This document shows, piece after piece, positions 35,785 through 45,219 of a DNA stretch of 64,000 bases (position 1 is its first letter; each line of letters begins with the position of its first letter). Origin of the DNA: Xanthomonas vesicatoria ATCC 35937 (GTDB taxonomy: Bacteria; Pseudomonadota; Gammaproteobacteria; Xanthomonadales; Xanthomonadaceae); NCBI RefSeq assembly GCF_001908725.1, contig NZ_CP018725.1, forward strand, positions 1,922,001-1,986,000, given 5' to 3'. Below the pieces are notes generated by a model. That model did no database searches, had not been told where the DNA came from, and saw nothing but the letters and a program-made list of their open reading frames with translations. Both the position numbers and the translations under genes were made by a program.

Positions 35785-36816
35785 ATGGCCAAACCTTCAG
35801 AACGCACCACGCCCAATGCGCGCCCGCAGATGGCCGACATCGCCCGCATGGCGGGCGTGTCCGAGTCCACCGTGTCGCGCGCCCTGGCCGGTAGTCCGGT
35901 GGTGGCCGAGCGGACCCGCGCCTATATCAAGCAGATTGCCGCCGATGCCGGCTACCAGGTCGACCCGGTTGCGCGCAGCCTGCGCGCCAAGCGCTCCAAC
36001 ACGGTGAGCGTTGCGGTACCGATGATGCACGCACTGGATCAACCGCTGTCCGATCCATTCCTAATGACCATGCTAGCGTTGCTGGCCGAAGAGCTCACCG
36101 GGCGTGGCTACAGCATGTTGCTGTCCAAGCTGGATCGACATCAGGATGGCTGGGTAGAGCAGCTCGCACGCGGTAGCCGCTCCGATGGCGTGATCGTGCT
36201 CGGGCAAAGTTCCGAACACGCCGCGCTGGACGAAGCTGCGCGCGATGGCCTGCCGATGGCCGTATGGGGCAGCCGCATCGATGGGCAGTCGTACATCAGC
36301 GTGGGCAGCGACAACTTCCAGGGCGGCGCGCTTGCCACCGAACACCTGATCGCCAGCGGCCGCCAGCGCATCGCGTTTCTGGGCGACGACCAGCTCCCCG
36401 AGGTGGCGCCGCGGTTTGCCGGCTACCGTCATGCGCTGGAACAACACGGGCTGGAGTTCGACACCCGCCTGCACGCGCGCAGCCATTTCGTCAGCGAGGA
36501 TGCCTACCGCCTCACCCGCGCCATGCTCAAGAAGACCGACCCGCCGGATGGACTATTTGCGGCGTCGGACGTGATCGCCGTGGGTGCCATCCGCGCCCTG
36601 GTCGAAGCCGGCCATCGCGTGCCGCAGGACATCTCGCTGGTGGGCTTTGACGATATTCCGCTGGCCGCCTACAGCCAGCCGCCGCTGACCACGGTGCGGC
36701 AGGATCTGGGACTGGCCGCGCGCTTGCTGGTCGACAGGCTGTTGGCGCTGATCGCGGGCGAAACAGTGGAATCGGTTGAAATGCCGGTGAAACTGGTGGT
36801 GCGCGAGTCGGCGTGA
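35785..36816 (+). CDS. suxR: LacI-family repressor of the sucrose locus
   Basis: The protein has 343 residues. The N-terminal LacI HTH (about 16-40) reads MADIARMAGVSESTVSRAL with hinge helix VARSLRAKRSNTV. A periplasmic-binding-like effector domain follows (DGVIVLGQ, GFDDIPLAAYSQPPLTTVRQD). SuxR represses the sux genes in Xanthomonas and is relieved in sucrose-grown cells. The ATG at 35785 begins MAKPSERTTPNARPQ and puts the HTH at the expected place. It converges on suxC. Downstream lies the six-copy gggaatc tract. The palindromes between suxC and suxA are its likely operators. Confidence 0.93.
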   Translation: MAKPSERTTPNARPQMADIARMAGVSESTVSRALAGSPVVAERTRAYIKQIAADAGYQVDPVARSLRAKRSNTVSVAVPMMHALDQPLSDPFLMTMLALLAEELTGRGYSMLLSKLDRHQDGWVEQLARGSRSDGVIVLGQSSEHAALDEAARDGLPMAVWGSRIDGQSYISVGSDNFQGGALATEHLIASGRQRIAFLGDDQLPEVAPRFAGYRHALEQHGLEFDTRLHARSHFVSEDAYRLTRAMLKKTDPPDGLFAASDVIAVGAIRALVEAGHRVPQDISLVGFDDIPLAAYSQPPLTTVRQDLGLAARLLVDRLLALIAGETVESVEMPVKLVVRESA

Positions 36817-36827
36817 GGCGTGAGGCG

Positions 36828-36869
36828 GGGAATCGGGAATCGGGAATCGGGAATCGGGAATCGGGAATC
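36828..36869. repeat. Six tandem gggaatc heptamers
   Basis: Six exact head-to-tail copies of the 7-mer gggaatc start 11 nt after the suxR stop, between convergent suxR and suxC. Unlike the related elements at 31459 and 34482 there is no opposing arm nearby. Confidence 0.9.
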
Positions 36870-36981
36870 GTAAGCGTGCGCGCGGCGCGCTGTTAGCAGT
36901 GGCAAACGTGTTTTTTTGCTTGCAGATCTAGCGCGCGGAGGCTGTACGTCTTGTGTGGTAACGCGCTTTAGTTGTTTGTGA

Positions 36982-38301
36982 TTACGCAGTCACCGGCTTC
37001 GGCTTGCGGATACGCACGCACAGCATCGCCACTGCCGCTGCCAGCAACAGCGCGCCGGCCAGGCGGATCACGTTGCGCGGGTCGCCGTGCAGCCATCGCT
37101 CGTAATACAGCGGCAGGGTGACGATCTGGATCAGCATCGGCAGCACGATAAACAGGTTGAACAAGCCCATGTACACGCCGGTGCGCTCGGGTGGAATGCT
37201 GTCGGCCAGCATCAGATAGGGATTGCCCATCATGCTGGCCCAGGCCAGGCCAATCCCGATCATCGGCAACAGCAACAACCAGCGGTTCTCGATACCCGGC
37301 AACACCCACATGCCGACGCCGGCCGCCAGCAGGCAGGCCGCATGCGTGTATTTGGGGCCGAAGCGGCGGACCACCGGCACCATCGCAAAAGCCGCCAGAA
37401 ACGCGATGAAATTGTAGAACCCACCGATCTGTCCATTGACCAGACCGGCTTGGCGAAAGCCGTGCGAGGTGGCGTCGGTGGTACCGAACAAGGTGGTCGA
37501 CAACGACAGCACGATGTACTGCCAGTAGCAAAAAATTCCATACCACTGGAACAGCATCACCGGCGCCAGCTGGCGCATGGTAGGCGGCATGTCGCGCAGC
37601 GCACCGCCAATCTCGCGCGCCACCGCACCCAGGCCGGCGCCGCGCTGGCGCATGCGCGCGATCTCGGCCGGTGCGATTGCAGGCTCGCGCACGCTGCGCG
37701 CGGTGAGCAGGATGGACGCGGCCGAAAACCCCGCACCAATGACGAACGCGGCGATGGTGACATACGGAATATGATGCGCATTGGCGGCATCCTGATTCAT
37801 GCCGCACCACACCAGCAACGGTGGAGTCAGATACGCCAACGTCTGCGCAAGTCCAGTAAACGCGCTTTGGGTGAGATACCCAAGTGGCCGCTGCGGTGGC
37901 GCAAGCACGTCGCTGACCAGCGCACGGTAGGGCTCCATCGCCACGTTGTTGGCCGCATCCAGCACCCACAGCAGGCACACCGCCACCCACAGTGCCGTGC
38001 TGAATGGCATCGCCAACAGGCACAGGCTGCACACCAATGCGCCCAGCACCATGTACGGCATGCGGCGGCCCCAGCGGGTCACCGAGCGGTCGCTCCACGC
38101 CCCCACGAACGGCTGCAGTACCAGCCCGGTGATCGGCCCGGCCAGCCACAAGTACGGCAGGCTGGCGTGGTCGGCGCCCAGGTAGTTGTAGATCGGGCTC
38201 ATGTTGCTCTGCTGCAACCCGAAGCTGTACTGCACACCGAAGAAACCGGCGTTGAGCGCCAGGATGCGCGCAAAAGAGAGCGGAGGAGCGGTCGACGACA
38301 T
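36982..38301 (-). CDS. suxC: MFS sucrose transporter
   Basis: The protein has 439 residues with twelve predicted TM segments. It is a sugar:proton symporter-like MFS protein of the sux locus that moves sucrose across the inner membrane. Markers are SPIYNYLGADHASLPYLWLAGPITGLVLQPFVGAWSDRSVTRWGRRMPYM near the N-terminus (the GxxSD-type loop of sucrose/GPH carriers) and ADSIPPERTGVYMGLFNLFIVLPM. The ATG at 38301 (MSSTAPPLSFARILALNAG) is preferred over an upstream open extension that runs through the operator. It is divergent from suxA across the double-operator region. Confidence 0.94.
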   Translation of the reverse strand: MSSTAPPLSFARILALNAGFFGVQYSFGLQQSNMSPIYNYLGADHASLPYLWLAGPITGLVLQPFVGAWSDRSVTRWGRRMPYMVLGALVCSLCLLAMPFSTALWVAVCLLWVLDAANNVAMEPYRALVSDVLAPPQRPLGYLTQSAFTGLAQTLAYLTPPLLVWCGMNQDAANAHHIPYVTIAAFVIGAGFSAASILLTARSVREPAIAPAEIARMRQRGAGLGAVAREIGGALRDMPPTMRQLAPVMLFQWYGIFCYWQYIVLSLSTTLFGTTDATSHGFRQAGLVNGQIGGFYNFIAFLAAFAMVPVVRRFGPKYTHAACLLAAGVGMWVLPGIENRWLLLLPMIGIGLAWASMMGNPYLMLADSIPPERTGVYMGLFNLFIVLPMLIQIVTLPLYYERWLHGDPRNVIRLAGALLLAAAVAMLCVRIRKPKPVTA

Positions 38302-38362
38302 GCAAGGCCCTGGGCATCGGTGCGGCTCCCAGTGGCCGCAGCGCACTGTACCCTGCCGTTTA

Positions 38363-38376
38363 TGCAATCGATTGTA
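38363..38376. promoter_or_regulatory. Probable SuxR operator 1
   Basis: tgcaatcgattgta is a near-perfect 14-bp palindrome of the LacI-operator type, 62 nt upstream of suxC. The AT-rich stretch 38401-38436 between the two operators is a likely promoter area. Confidence 0.75.
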
Positions 38377-38450
38377 ACGCTGCGGCGCAACACGCCGCTC
38401 CTTAGAAATTTGAGACTTTTTACTTAGGTTAAAATGCTGCAATGCAAGAT

Positions 38451-38464
38451 TGCAATCGATTGTG
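38451..38464. promoter_or_regulatory. Probable SuxR operator 2
   Basis: tgcaatcgattgtg shares 13 of 14 bases with operator 1 and lies 88 bp from it, about 100 nt before suxA. Two sites invite DNA looping over the divergent promoters. Confidence 0.75.
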
Positions 38465-38567
38465 TTCGAGCGTATTACTGCGCTCGCACTGCAGGCCGCA
38501 CGGCCATTCCCTGGGAGGGGACGATGCAGGCGTCGGCATACCACCACCCGTGAGAGAGAGAATCGCG

Positions 38568-41021
38568 ATGTCCACCTTGCACACCCTGCGCCTGCATGCC
38601 CTGGCCTGCGCGGTCGTTTCCTGCCTGTGCGCGCCCGCCGCGCTGGCCCAGGACACCGCCGCCGCGCCCGCTACTCCGCCGGCTACCGACAGTGCTGCGG
38701 TCAATCTGGATTCGGTGTTCGTCACCGGCACCTCCACCGCCACCACCAAGTTGAAGTCCAGCGTGTCGGTCAGCACCGTCGGTGCCGAGGCGATCGAGCA
38801 GTCGGCGCCGCGCAGCACTGCGGAAATCTTCCGCAACATCCCCGGCATCCGTTCCGAATCCAGCGGCGGCGAAGGCAACGCCAATATCGCCGTGCGCGGT
38901 CTGCCAGTGGCCTCCGGTGGCGCCAAGTTTCTGCAGCTGCAGGAAGACGGCTTGCCGGTGATGGAGTTCGGCGATATCGCTTTCGGCAACGCCGATATCT
39001 TCCTGCGCTCGGATTTCACGATGGATCGCATCGAAGCGATCCGCGGCGGTTCGGCTTCGACGTTTACCAGCAACGCGCCCGGCGGCATCATCAATTTCAT
39101 CAGCAAGACCGGCGACACCGAAGGCGGCAGCGTCGGCGTCAGCCGCGGCCTGGACTACGACAACACCCGCATCGACTTCAACTACGGCGCCCCGTTTGCC
39201 GAGCACTGGCAGTTCAACATCGGCGGCTTCTTCCGCCAGGGCGATGGCGTGCGCGATGCCGGCTACACCACCGACAAGGGCGGCCAACTCAAGGCCAACC
39301 TGACCCGCCTGTTCGAGAACGGCTACGTGCGTGTGTACGGCAAATACCTCAACGACCGCGCCGCCGGCTATCTGCCGGTGCCCACCTCCGTGCGTGGCCG
39401 CGACGGCTCGCCTGACCTGGGCGGCTTCCCCGGCTTCGATCCCGGCAACGACACCTTGTACAGCCGCAATTTCCGCACCGATGTCGGCCTGGACGGCAAC
39501 AACCAGCCGCGCCGCACCGACCTGGGCGATGGCATGCACCCGATCTCGCGCACCATCGGTGCCGAAGCCTGGTTCGACCTGGGCAACGGCTGGAACCTGA
39601 GCGATAAATTCCGTATCGCCGACAACAGCGGCCGCTTCGTCAGCCCGTTCCCGGCCGAAGTCACCGATGCCGCCTCGCTGGCATCGTCCATCGGCGGCGC
39701 CGGTGCGCAACTGGTGGAAGCCGGTGGCCCCAATGCCGGCCAGGCCTACACCGGCAACGCCATCCGCACCCATCTGTTCAACGTGGCCATCAACGATCTG
39801 GGCAACGTCACCAACGACCTCAGCCTCTCGCGCGAGTTCGATGGCGACGGCCGCACGCTGAATCTGCGCATGGGCTACTACACCTCACGCCAGACCATCG
39901 ACATGGACTGGACCTGGAACTCCTACGTGCAAAGCCTGGGCCGCGACTCGCGCCTGCTCAACGTCGTGGACGCGGCAGGCGTGTCGCGCTCGCAGAACGG
40001 CCTGTACGCCTATGGCACGCCGTTCTGGGGCGACTGCTGCATCACCCGCAGCTACGACGTGCGTTACGACGTCAACGCGCCTTACGTGGCGCTCACCTTC
40101 GACAGCGGCAAGTTCAGCATCGACGGCAGCCTGCGCTACGACATGGGCGATGCGCGCGGCAGCTATAGCGGCACCGCGATTGCGCAGAACCTGGACGTCA
40201 ACGGCGATGGCGTGATCCAGCCGGTGGAACAGCGCGTGGCCACCGTGGACACCGCCAACGCACGCCCGGTGGACTACGACTGGAACTACCTGTCGTACTC
40301 GCTGGGCACCAATTACCTGATCAACGACGACCTGGGTGCGTTTGCACGCATCAGCCGCGGTGCACGCGCCAACGCAGATCGCCTGTTGTTCGGCGTGGTG
40401 CGCGACGACGGCTCGGTGTCGTCCGATGAAGGCGTCAACGTGGTGCGTCAGGCCGAGGCCGGCCTGAAGTGGCGTCGCGACGGGCTGAGCCTGTTCGCCA
40501 CGGCATTCTCCGCACGTACCCAGGAGCAGAACTTCGAAGTCACCAGCCAGCGCTTCTTCAACCGCAGCTACGAAGCGCACGGCGTGGAACTGGAAGCGAG
40601 CTACCGCTACGAGGGCTTCACCGTCAACGGCGGCCTGACCTGGACCGATGCGGAGATCTCCCGCGACCAGATCACCCCGGAAAACACCGGCAACGTGCCG
40701 CGTCGCCAGGCCGATGTCGTCTGGCAGCTCACCCCGAGCTACCGCGGCGACGGCTACCAGTTCGGCGTCAACTTGATCGGCACCACCGATGCCTACACGC
40801 AGGATTCCAATCAGTTGAAGATGCCCGGCTACACGCAGGTGAACCTGTTCGGCGACTACCGCGTGACCGATGCGCTCACCGTCGCGCTCAACGTCAACAA
40901 CCTGTTCAACACCTTTGGCCTGACCGAAGCCGAAGAAGCCACGATTCCGGCCAACGGCATCATCCGCGCGCGCTCGATTGCCGGCCGCACCACCAGCATC
41001 AGCCTGCGTTACGACTTCTAA
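38568..41021 (+). CDS. suxA: TonB-dependent sucrose receptor
   Basis: The protein has 817 residues. SuxA is the outer-membrane active transporter for sucrose described in Xanthomonas. A signal peptide (CAVVSCLCAPAALAQ) and a TonB-box-like region (NLDSVFVTG) precede the plug, with RSTAEIFRNIPGIRSESSGGEGNANIAVRGLPV and GGSASTFTSNAPGGIINFISKTGDTEGG. The barrel ends RSIAGRTTSISLRYDF. The ATG at 38568 is set by the signal peptide. suxB begins 35 nt downstream, after a short hairpin (41031-41048), and is probably co-transcribed. Control by SuxR is likely through the paired palindromes. Confidence 0.95.
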   Translation: MSTLHTLRLHALACAVVSCLCAPAALAQDTAAAPATPPATDSAAVNLDSVFVTGTSTATTKLKSSVSVSTVGAEAIEQSAPRSTAEIFRNIPGIRSESSGGEGNANIAVRGLPVASGGAKFLQLQEDGLPVMEFGDIAFGNADIFLRSDFTMDRIEAIRGGSASTFTSNAPGGIINFISKTGDTEGGSVGVSRGLDYDNTRIDFNYGAPFAEHWQFNIGGFFRQGDGVRDAGYTTDKGGQLKANLTRLFENGYVRVYGKYLNDRAAGYLPVPTSVRGRDGSPDLGGFPGFDPGNDTLYSRNFRTDVGLDGNNQPRRTDLGDGMHPISRTIGAEAWFDLGNGWNLSDKFRIADNSGRFVSPFPAEVTDAASLASSIGGAGAQLVEAGGPNAGQAYTGNAIRTHLFNVAINDLGNVTNDLSLSREFDGDGRTLNLRMGYYTSRQTIDMDWTWNSYVQSLGRDSRLLNVVDAAGVSRSQNGLYAYGTPFWGDCCITRSYDVRYDVNAPYVALTFDSGKFSIDGSLRYDMGDARGSYSGTAIAQNLDVNGDGVIQPVEQRVATVDTANARPVDYDWNYLSYSLGTNYLINDDLGAFARISRGARANADRLLFGVVRDDGSVSSDEGVNVVRQAEAGLKWRRDGLSLFATAFSARTQEQNFEVTSQRFFNRSYEAHGVELEASYRYEGFTVNGGLTWTDAEISRDQITPENTGNVPRRQADVVWQLTPSYRGDGYQFGVNLIGTTDAYTQDSNQLKMPGYTQVNLFGDYRVTDALTVALNVNNLFNTFGLTEAEEATIPANGIIRARSIAGRTTSISLRYDF

Positions 41022-41056
41022 GGACCCCGCGCCGGGTCCAGGCCCGGCGGCTTCCA

Positions 41057-42976
41057 ATGAGCACCTCCCCCATTGATCCCATCGCATTACGTGCGGCCTT
41101 TGCCGCGCCGCTGGATGCACAGCGCGCCGACCCGTTGCTGGCGCGTTTTGACGAACATGCACCGCGCCTGCTGCATGCGCTGCAGTCGCTGTATGGGCAA
41201 CGTCCCGATTGCGCGACCTGGTTGACGCAATGGCTGGCCGCGCTCGGCAGCAGCGCGCAGCAGCGTCCGCAGGCATTGCAACAGCTCGATGCCACCCGCA
41301 CCCCCGGCTGGTTCGGCGCACAGCACATGCTGGGCTACAGCGCCTATGTGGACCGCTTTGCCGGCACCTTGCAGGGCGTGGCCGAGCGCGTGCCGTATCT
41401 GCAGGAACTCGGCGTGCGCTACCTGCATCTGCTGCCGTTCCTGCGCGCACGCGCCGGCGACAACGATGGCGGGTTTGCGGTCAGCGACTACGGCCAGGTG
41501 GAGCCGAGCCTGGGCAGCAACGACGACCTGGTCGCCCTCACGACGCGGCTGCGCGCATCGGGCATCAGCCTGTGTGCGGACTTCGTGCTCAACCACACCG
41601 CCGACGATCATGCCTGGGCACAGGCCGCGCGCGGCGGTGATGCACGCTATCTCGATTACTACCATCACTTCGCCGACCGCAGCTTGCCCGATCAGTACGA
41701 AACAACGCTGTCGCAGGTGTTTCCGCAGACCGCGCCCGGCAACTTCACCTGGGTGGACGACACCGCGCAATGGATGTGGACCACGTTCTATCCCTACCAA
41801 TGGGATTTGAACTGGAGCAACCCGGCCGTGTTCGGCGAGATGGCGCTGGCGATGCTGCAGCTGGCCAACCTGGGAGTGGAAGCCTTTCGCCTGGATTCCA
41901 CCGCCTACCTGTGGAAACGTACCGGCACCGACTGCATGAACCAGCCCGAGGCGCATACCTTGCTGGTGGCGCTGCGTGCGGTTGCCGACATCGTCGCGCC
42001 ATCGGTGGCGATGAAGGCCGAAGCCATCGTGCCGATGAGCCAGCTCCCGCCCTACTTCGGCAGCGGCGTGGATCAAGGACACGAATGCCACCTGGCTTAC
42101 CACAGCACGTTGATGGCAGCCGGTTGGTCGGCATTGGCACTGCAACGTGGCGATATCCTGCATGACGTCATCGCACACAGCCCACCGTTGCCGGCCAATT
42201 GCGCGTGGCTGAGCTATGTGCGCTGCCACGACGATATCGGCTGGAATGTGTTGCAGCACGAAGCCGCAGGCAATGCGACGCAACCAGCGTTCTCGCTGCG
42301 CGATGTCGCGCGCTTCTATGCCAACGAAGTCTCGGGCAGCTACGCGCGCGGCGAGAGCTTCCAGAGCAGCGGCGATGGCGTGCACGGCACCAACGGGATG
42401 GCGGCCGCACTCGCCGGCATCCAGGCGGCGCACGATGCGGACGATGCAGCGGCATTGGCAAAGGCAATCGACAGACTGGTGTTGCTGTACGCGGTTGCGC
42501 TGGCGATGCCGGGCGTGCCGCTCATCTACATGGGCGACGAACTCGCATTGCCCAACGACATCAGCTATCGCATGGATGCGGAGAGACAGCACGAAGGCCG
42601 CTGGTTGCATCGCCCGGCGATGGACTGGCAACGCGCCGCGCAGCGCCAAGACAGCAGCAGCGTGAGCGGGCGGGTCTATCAGCGTTTGCAAGCATTGATC
42701 CAGCAGCGCGCTGCGCTACCGGCACTGGCTGCAGATCGCGCGTTAGGCAGTGTGGCGTTGGATAACCCGCAGCTATTTGCGCTGACGCGCGGCGACAGCT
42801 TTATTGCCGTCCACAACTTCAGCGATCAACTGCTCGACGTGGTGCTTGCAGGCAAGCTGAGTGGCCAGTGGCGGGTAGTGACCGGGCAGCGCAATGCGGT
42901 GGCAGAACCGCCAGGGGATGATCTGCACCTTACGCTGCCTGGATACGCGGTGCGCTGGTTGGAACGTATCGATTGA
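41057..42976 (+). CDS. suxB: Amylosucrase / sucrose-hydrolysing GH13 enzyme
   Basis: The protein has 639 residues and no signal peptide, so it acts in the cytoplasm on imported sucrose. It is a GH13 amylosucrase-type enzyme. The nucleophile is D280 (AFRLDSTAYL), the acid/base E322 (MKAEAIV) and the transition-state residues H391/D392 (VRCHDDIGW), all spaced as in Neisseria amylosucrase. YSAYVDRFAGTL, FVLNHTADDHAWA and the C-terminal beta domain are present. The protein may hydrolyse sucrose or build alpha-glucan; sequence alone does not decide. The start ATG is at 41057. A CCCCTCTCCC hairpin follows the gene. Confidence 0.95.
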   Translation: MSTSPIDPIALRAAFAAPLDAQRADPLLARFDEHAPRLLHALQSLYGQRPDCATWLTQWLAALGSSAQQRPQALQQLDATRTPGWFGAQHMLGYSAYVDRFAGTLQGVAERVPYLQELGVRYLHLLPFLRARAGDNDGGFAVSDYGQVEPSLGSNDDLVALTTRLRASGISLCADFVLNHTADDHAWAQAARGGDARYLDYYHHFADRSLPDQYETTLSQVFPQTAPGNFTWVDDTAQWMWTTFYPYQWDLNWSNPAVFGEMALAMLQLANLGVEAFRLDSTAYLWKRTGTDCMNQPEAHTLLVALRAVADIVAPSVAMKAEAIVPMSQLPPYFGSGVDQGHECHLAYHSTLMAAGWSALALQRGDILHDVIAHSPPLPANCAWLSYVRCHDDIGWNVLQHEAAGNATQPAFSLRDVARFYANEVSGSYARGESFQSSGDGVHGTNGMAAALAGIQAAHDADDAAALAKAIDRLVLLYAVALAMPGVPLIYMGDELALPNDISYRMDAERQHEGRWLHRPAMDWQRAAQRQDSSSVSGRVYQRLQALIQQRAALPALAADRALGSVALDNPQLFALTRGDSFIAVHNFSDQLLDVVLAGKLSGQWRVVTGQRNAVAEPPGDDLHLTLPGYAVRWLERID

Positions 42977-43023
42977 GCCAGGCTGTGCGGGTGTTGGGTC
43001 GATGCATCTCAACCGCACCTTCA

Positions 43024-43046
43024 CCCCTCTCCCAGCGGGAGAGGGG
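43024..43046. repeat. CCCCTCTCCC palindrome, copy 2
   Basis: The same perfect 10-bp stem as at 12659-12681, here with loop agc, lies between convergent suxB and the PfpI-type gene. It probably ends both transcripts. Confidence 0.85.
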
Positions 43047-43115
43047 CCTGCTTTGCTGCATCAGCCACGCCGTCCACACCTGACGACTGCTCGCTAAGTT
43101 CTTTCGTTGCTGTAC

Positions 43116-43796
43116 TCAGCCCTTCAACAGCGTCAGCAAGGTCTCTGCAGTCTTTTCCGACGAGGCCGGGTTCTGGCCGGTCACCAGGGTGCCGTCGGTA
43201 ATCACGTGCACTGCCCAATCGGCCTTCTTTTCGTACTTTCCACCGAGCTCGGTCAGCACGTCTTCCACCAGGAACGGCACGATCTTGGTCAGACCGACGG
43301 CCTCTTCTTCGCCATTGGTGAAACCGGTCACGCGGCGACCACTGACCAGTGGCTTGCCATCGCTGCCTTTGACGTGACGCAGCGCGCCGGGCGCATGGCA
43401 GACCAGGCCGTGCGGCTTATCGGCTGCGGCAAAGGCTTCGATCAGCGCGATCGACTGCTTGTCTTCGGCCAGATCCCACAACGGGCCATGACCGCCCGGA
43501 TAGAGCAGCGCATCGAAATCCGCGGCCTTGACGTCGGCAAGACGATGCGTGGTGGCCAGCACCTTCTGTGCGTCGCTATCCTGCTTGAAGCGCTTGGTCG
43601 CCTCGGTCTGCGCGTCGGGCTCGTCGCTCTTCGGGTCCAGCGGCGGCTGGCCGCCCTTGGGCGAGACCACGGTGATGTCGGCGCCGGCATCCTTGAAGAC
43701 GTAGTACGGCGCGGCGAATTCTTCCAGCCAGAAGCCGGTCTTATTGCCGGTATCGCCCAATTGGTCGTGGGACGTGAGCACCATCAAGATTTTCAT
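43116..43796 (-). CDS. DJ-1/PfpI family protein (Hsp31-like)
   Basis: The protein has 226 residues. It has the class I glutamine-amidotransferase-like fold of DJ-1/PfpI proteins, several of which act as glyoxalase III, deglycase-like or chaperone proteins under carbonyl stress. The nucleophile C133 sits in the elbow HGLVCHAPGAL, with H134 next to it. LLYPGGHGPLWDL supplies the oxyanion region, and E26 in WLEEFAAPYY is the usual acidic partner of the cysteine. It is cytoplasmic and apparently monocistronic. Confidence 0.92.
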   Translation of the reverse strand: MKILMVLTSHDQLGDTGNKTGFWLEEFAAPYYVFKDAGADITVVSPKGGQPPLDPKSDEPDAQTEATKRFKQDSDAQKVLATTHRLADVKAADFDALLYPGGHGPLWDLAEDKQSIALIEAFAAADKPHGLVCHAPGALRHVKGSDGKPLVSGRRVTGFTNGEEEAVGLTKIVPFLVEDVLTELGGKYEKKADWAVHVITDGTLVTGQNPASSEKTAETLLTLLKG

Positions 43797-43956
43797 CGCA
43801 TTGCCTCGTGTTGTGGCCCGGATCGGGCGAGGCGTGCAGTGTGAGGTCCGGTTCGTTGCAGCGTCGTGTAGAACCCGCAGCCACAGGTGCGCAGGTTCAC
43901 TGACGCGATCACCATGTGATCACGAACGCGCCTTTCATCGAACGCTGTGTGTCACC

Positions 43957-45219
43957 TCAGATATTCATTGCCGGCGGCTGCAACTGGTCCATGCGGATGC
44001 GATTGGCGAATAACGAGAATGCCAGCATGCCGGCCAGCCCGCTGACCCGGCTCACCCACGGCGGCAGCCAGCGCGGCGCGATCAGCACCCCACTGTCGAA
44101 CAACGGGGCGAAACGGGCCACATCGCCCAGCGCCATCTTGCCGGCGAACAGATAACGGCATAGCTGCAGCTGGTCGCGCTGCAGGGCATGCCGAAAGAAC
44201 GTATGCACCGCGACCAGACCACGCAGGTACACGGTGTCTTTGGTGAACGCACCGCCGCCGGCAGTGGGCACCCCGCGGAACACGCGTTGCGCCGACGAAA
44301 AACTTTCGCTGGCGCTCTGCCCGCTACCGGTGAAATAGCGGAACACGTCGATAAAGTCCGCGCCCGACCGCGCCATCGCAATCGCTTCGATGCGCAGGCT
44401 GATGCGTTTCATGCGCTCGATATCGATACTGCCGGTGATCTGTTCGGCAAAGGTTGCCAGGCCTTCCTGGGTGGCGGTGGTGCGTGGCGAGGAGATGCCC
44501 AGGCTGGGCAGATGCACCTGCGCGCGCCCGTTGAGCGCGGTGAGCGAATGCACCAGCGCCTCGTGGTGGAACAGCTGCGCGCGATCGTAATCGCTGAAGG
44601 TGGCACCGGTGCGCAAACGAATCCGGTGCGCGCCCGCCGCCGCCTTGGCGAGCAGATCTGGGTCCAGGGTGACGGTGATGACGCGCCCTTCGAAAAACCC
44701 ATCCAGATCGTTCTGCAGCTGCATGCGCAATGCGGTGGCGGAGACCGGCACCTGCTCTTCCGGCGCCAGCAACTCACGGTCGAGTTCCTGCGCAATCTGG
44801 ATAAAATGCCGCGCCGCCTCGCGCGTGCTCGGGCCATTGCCCGGCATCGGGTCGTCGGGCACGCCAAACAACTGCGCCGAGTAGTCGCTGACCGCGCTGG
44901 TGCCCAGCGATTCCAGCAGGCCGGCCGCCAGGCTCCAGCTATGCGTCGAATCGATCAGATACGCGCCGAGCGGATGATGGGGGTCGGCGGCCTTTGCAAT
45001 CGCGGCCAGTTCGCGCCGGGTGTCGCCAAAATCCAGCACCGGGTAGTCCACCTGCGGCAGCTCCGGCTGCCCGCGCGCCACGCTCTGCAGAAACGGCTCC
45101 TGCAGCGAGCGCGGCCAGCTCGCCAGGGCGAGCAGGCGCACCCCGCGCACGGCCTTGACCAGACGCGCATCCAGCGCCGCGTGATGGACGATGTCCGGCG
45201 GCCCCTTGCGCGATGGCAT
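43957..45219 (-). CDS. DUF1704 / QEGLA-motif protein, putative metallopeptidase
   Basis: The protein has 420 residues. It is the family annotated as flavohemoglobin expression-modulating QEGLA motif protein, equal to DUF1704. QEGLATFAEQ carries the signature. It also has H219-E-ALV-H224, an HExxxH arrangement, with E252 of QEGLA 33 residues from H219. The eukaryotic MATCAP tyrosine carboxypeptidase shares the DUF1704 domain and uses HExxxH plus a downstream Glu as zinc ligands, so a metallopeptidase role is plausible. A hydrophobic C-terminal segment (VSGLAGMLAFSLFANRI) may attach it to the membrane. The start at 45219 overlaps the rsgA stop by one base. Confidence 0.88.
   Translation of the reverse strand: MPSRKGPPDIVHHAALDARLVKAVRGVRLLALASWPRSLQEPFLQSVARGQPELPQVDYPVLDFGDTRRELAAIAKAADPHHPLGAYLIDSTHSWSLAAGLLESLGTSAVSDYSAQLFGVPDDPMPGNGPSTREAARHFIQIAQELDRELLAPEEQVPVSATALRMQLQNDLDGFFEGRVITVTLDPDLLAKAAAGAHRIRLRTGATFSDYDRAQLFHHEALVHSLTALNGRAQVHLPSLGISSPRTTATQEGLATFAEQITGSIDIERMKRISLRIEAIAMARSGADFIDVFRYFTGSGQSASESFSSAQRVFRGVPTAGGGAFTKDTVYLRGLVAVHTFFRHALQRDQLQLCRYLFAGKMALGDVARFAPLFDSGVLIAPRWLPPWVSRVSGLAGMLAFSLFANRIRMDQLQPPAMNI

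Noticed and set aside
36828..36869. Tandem repeat considered as a CRISPR fragment
   Set aside because: The 7-bp units are contiguous with no spacers and no cas gene is near.
38475..39773. A 432-codon minus-strand open frame opposite suxA
   Set aside because: Shadow of suxA; no recognised domain.
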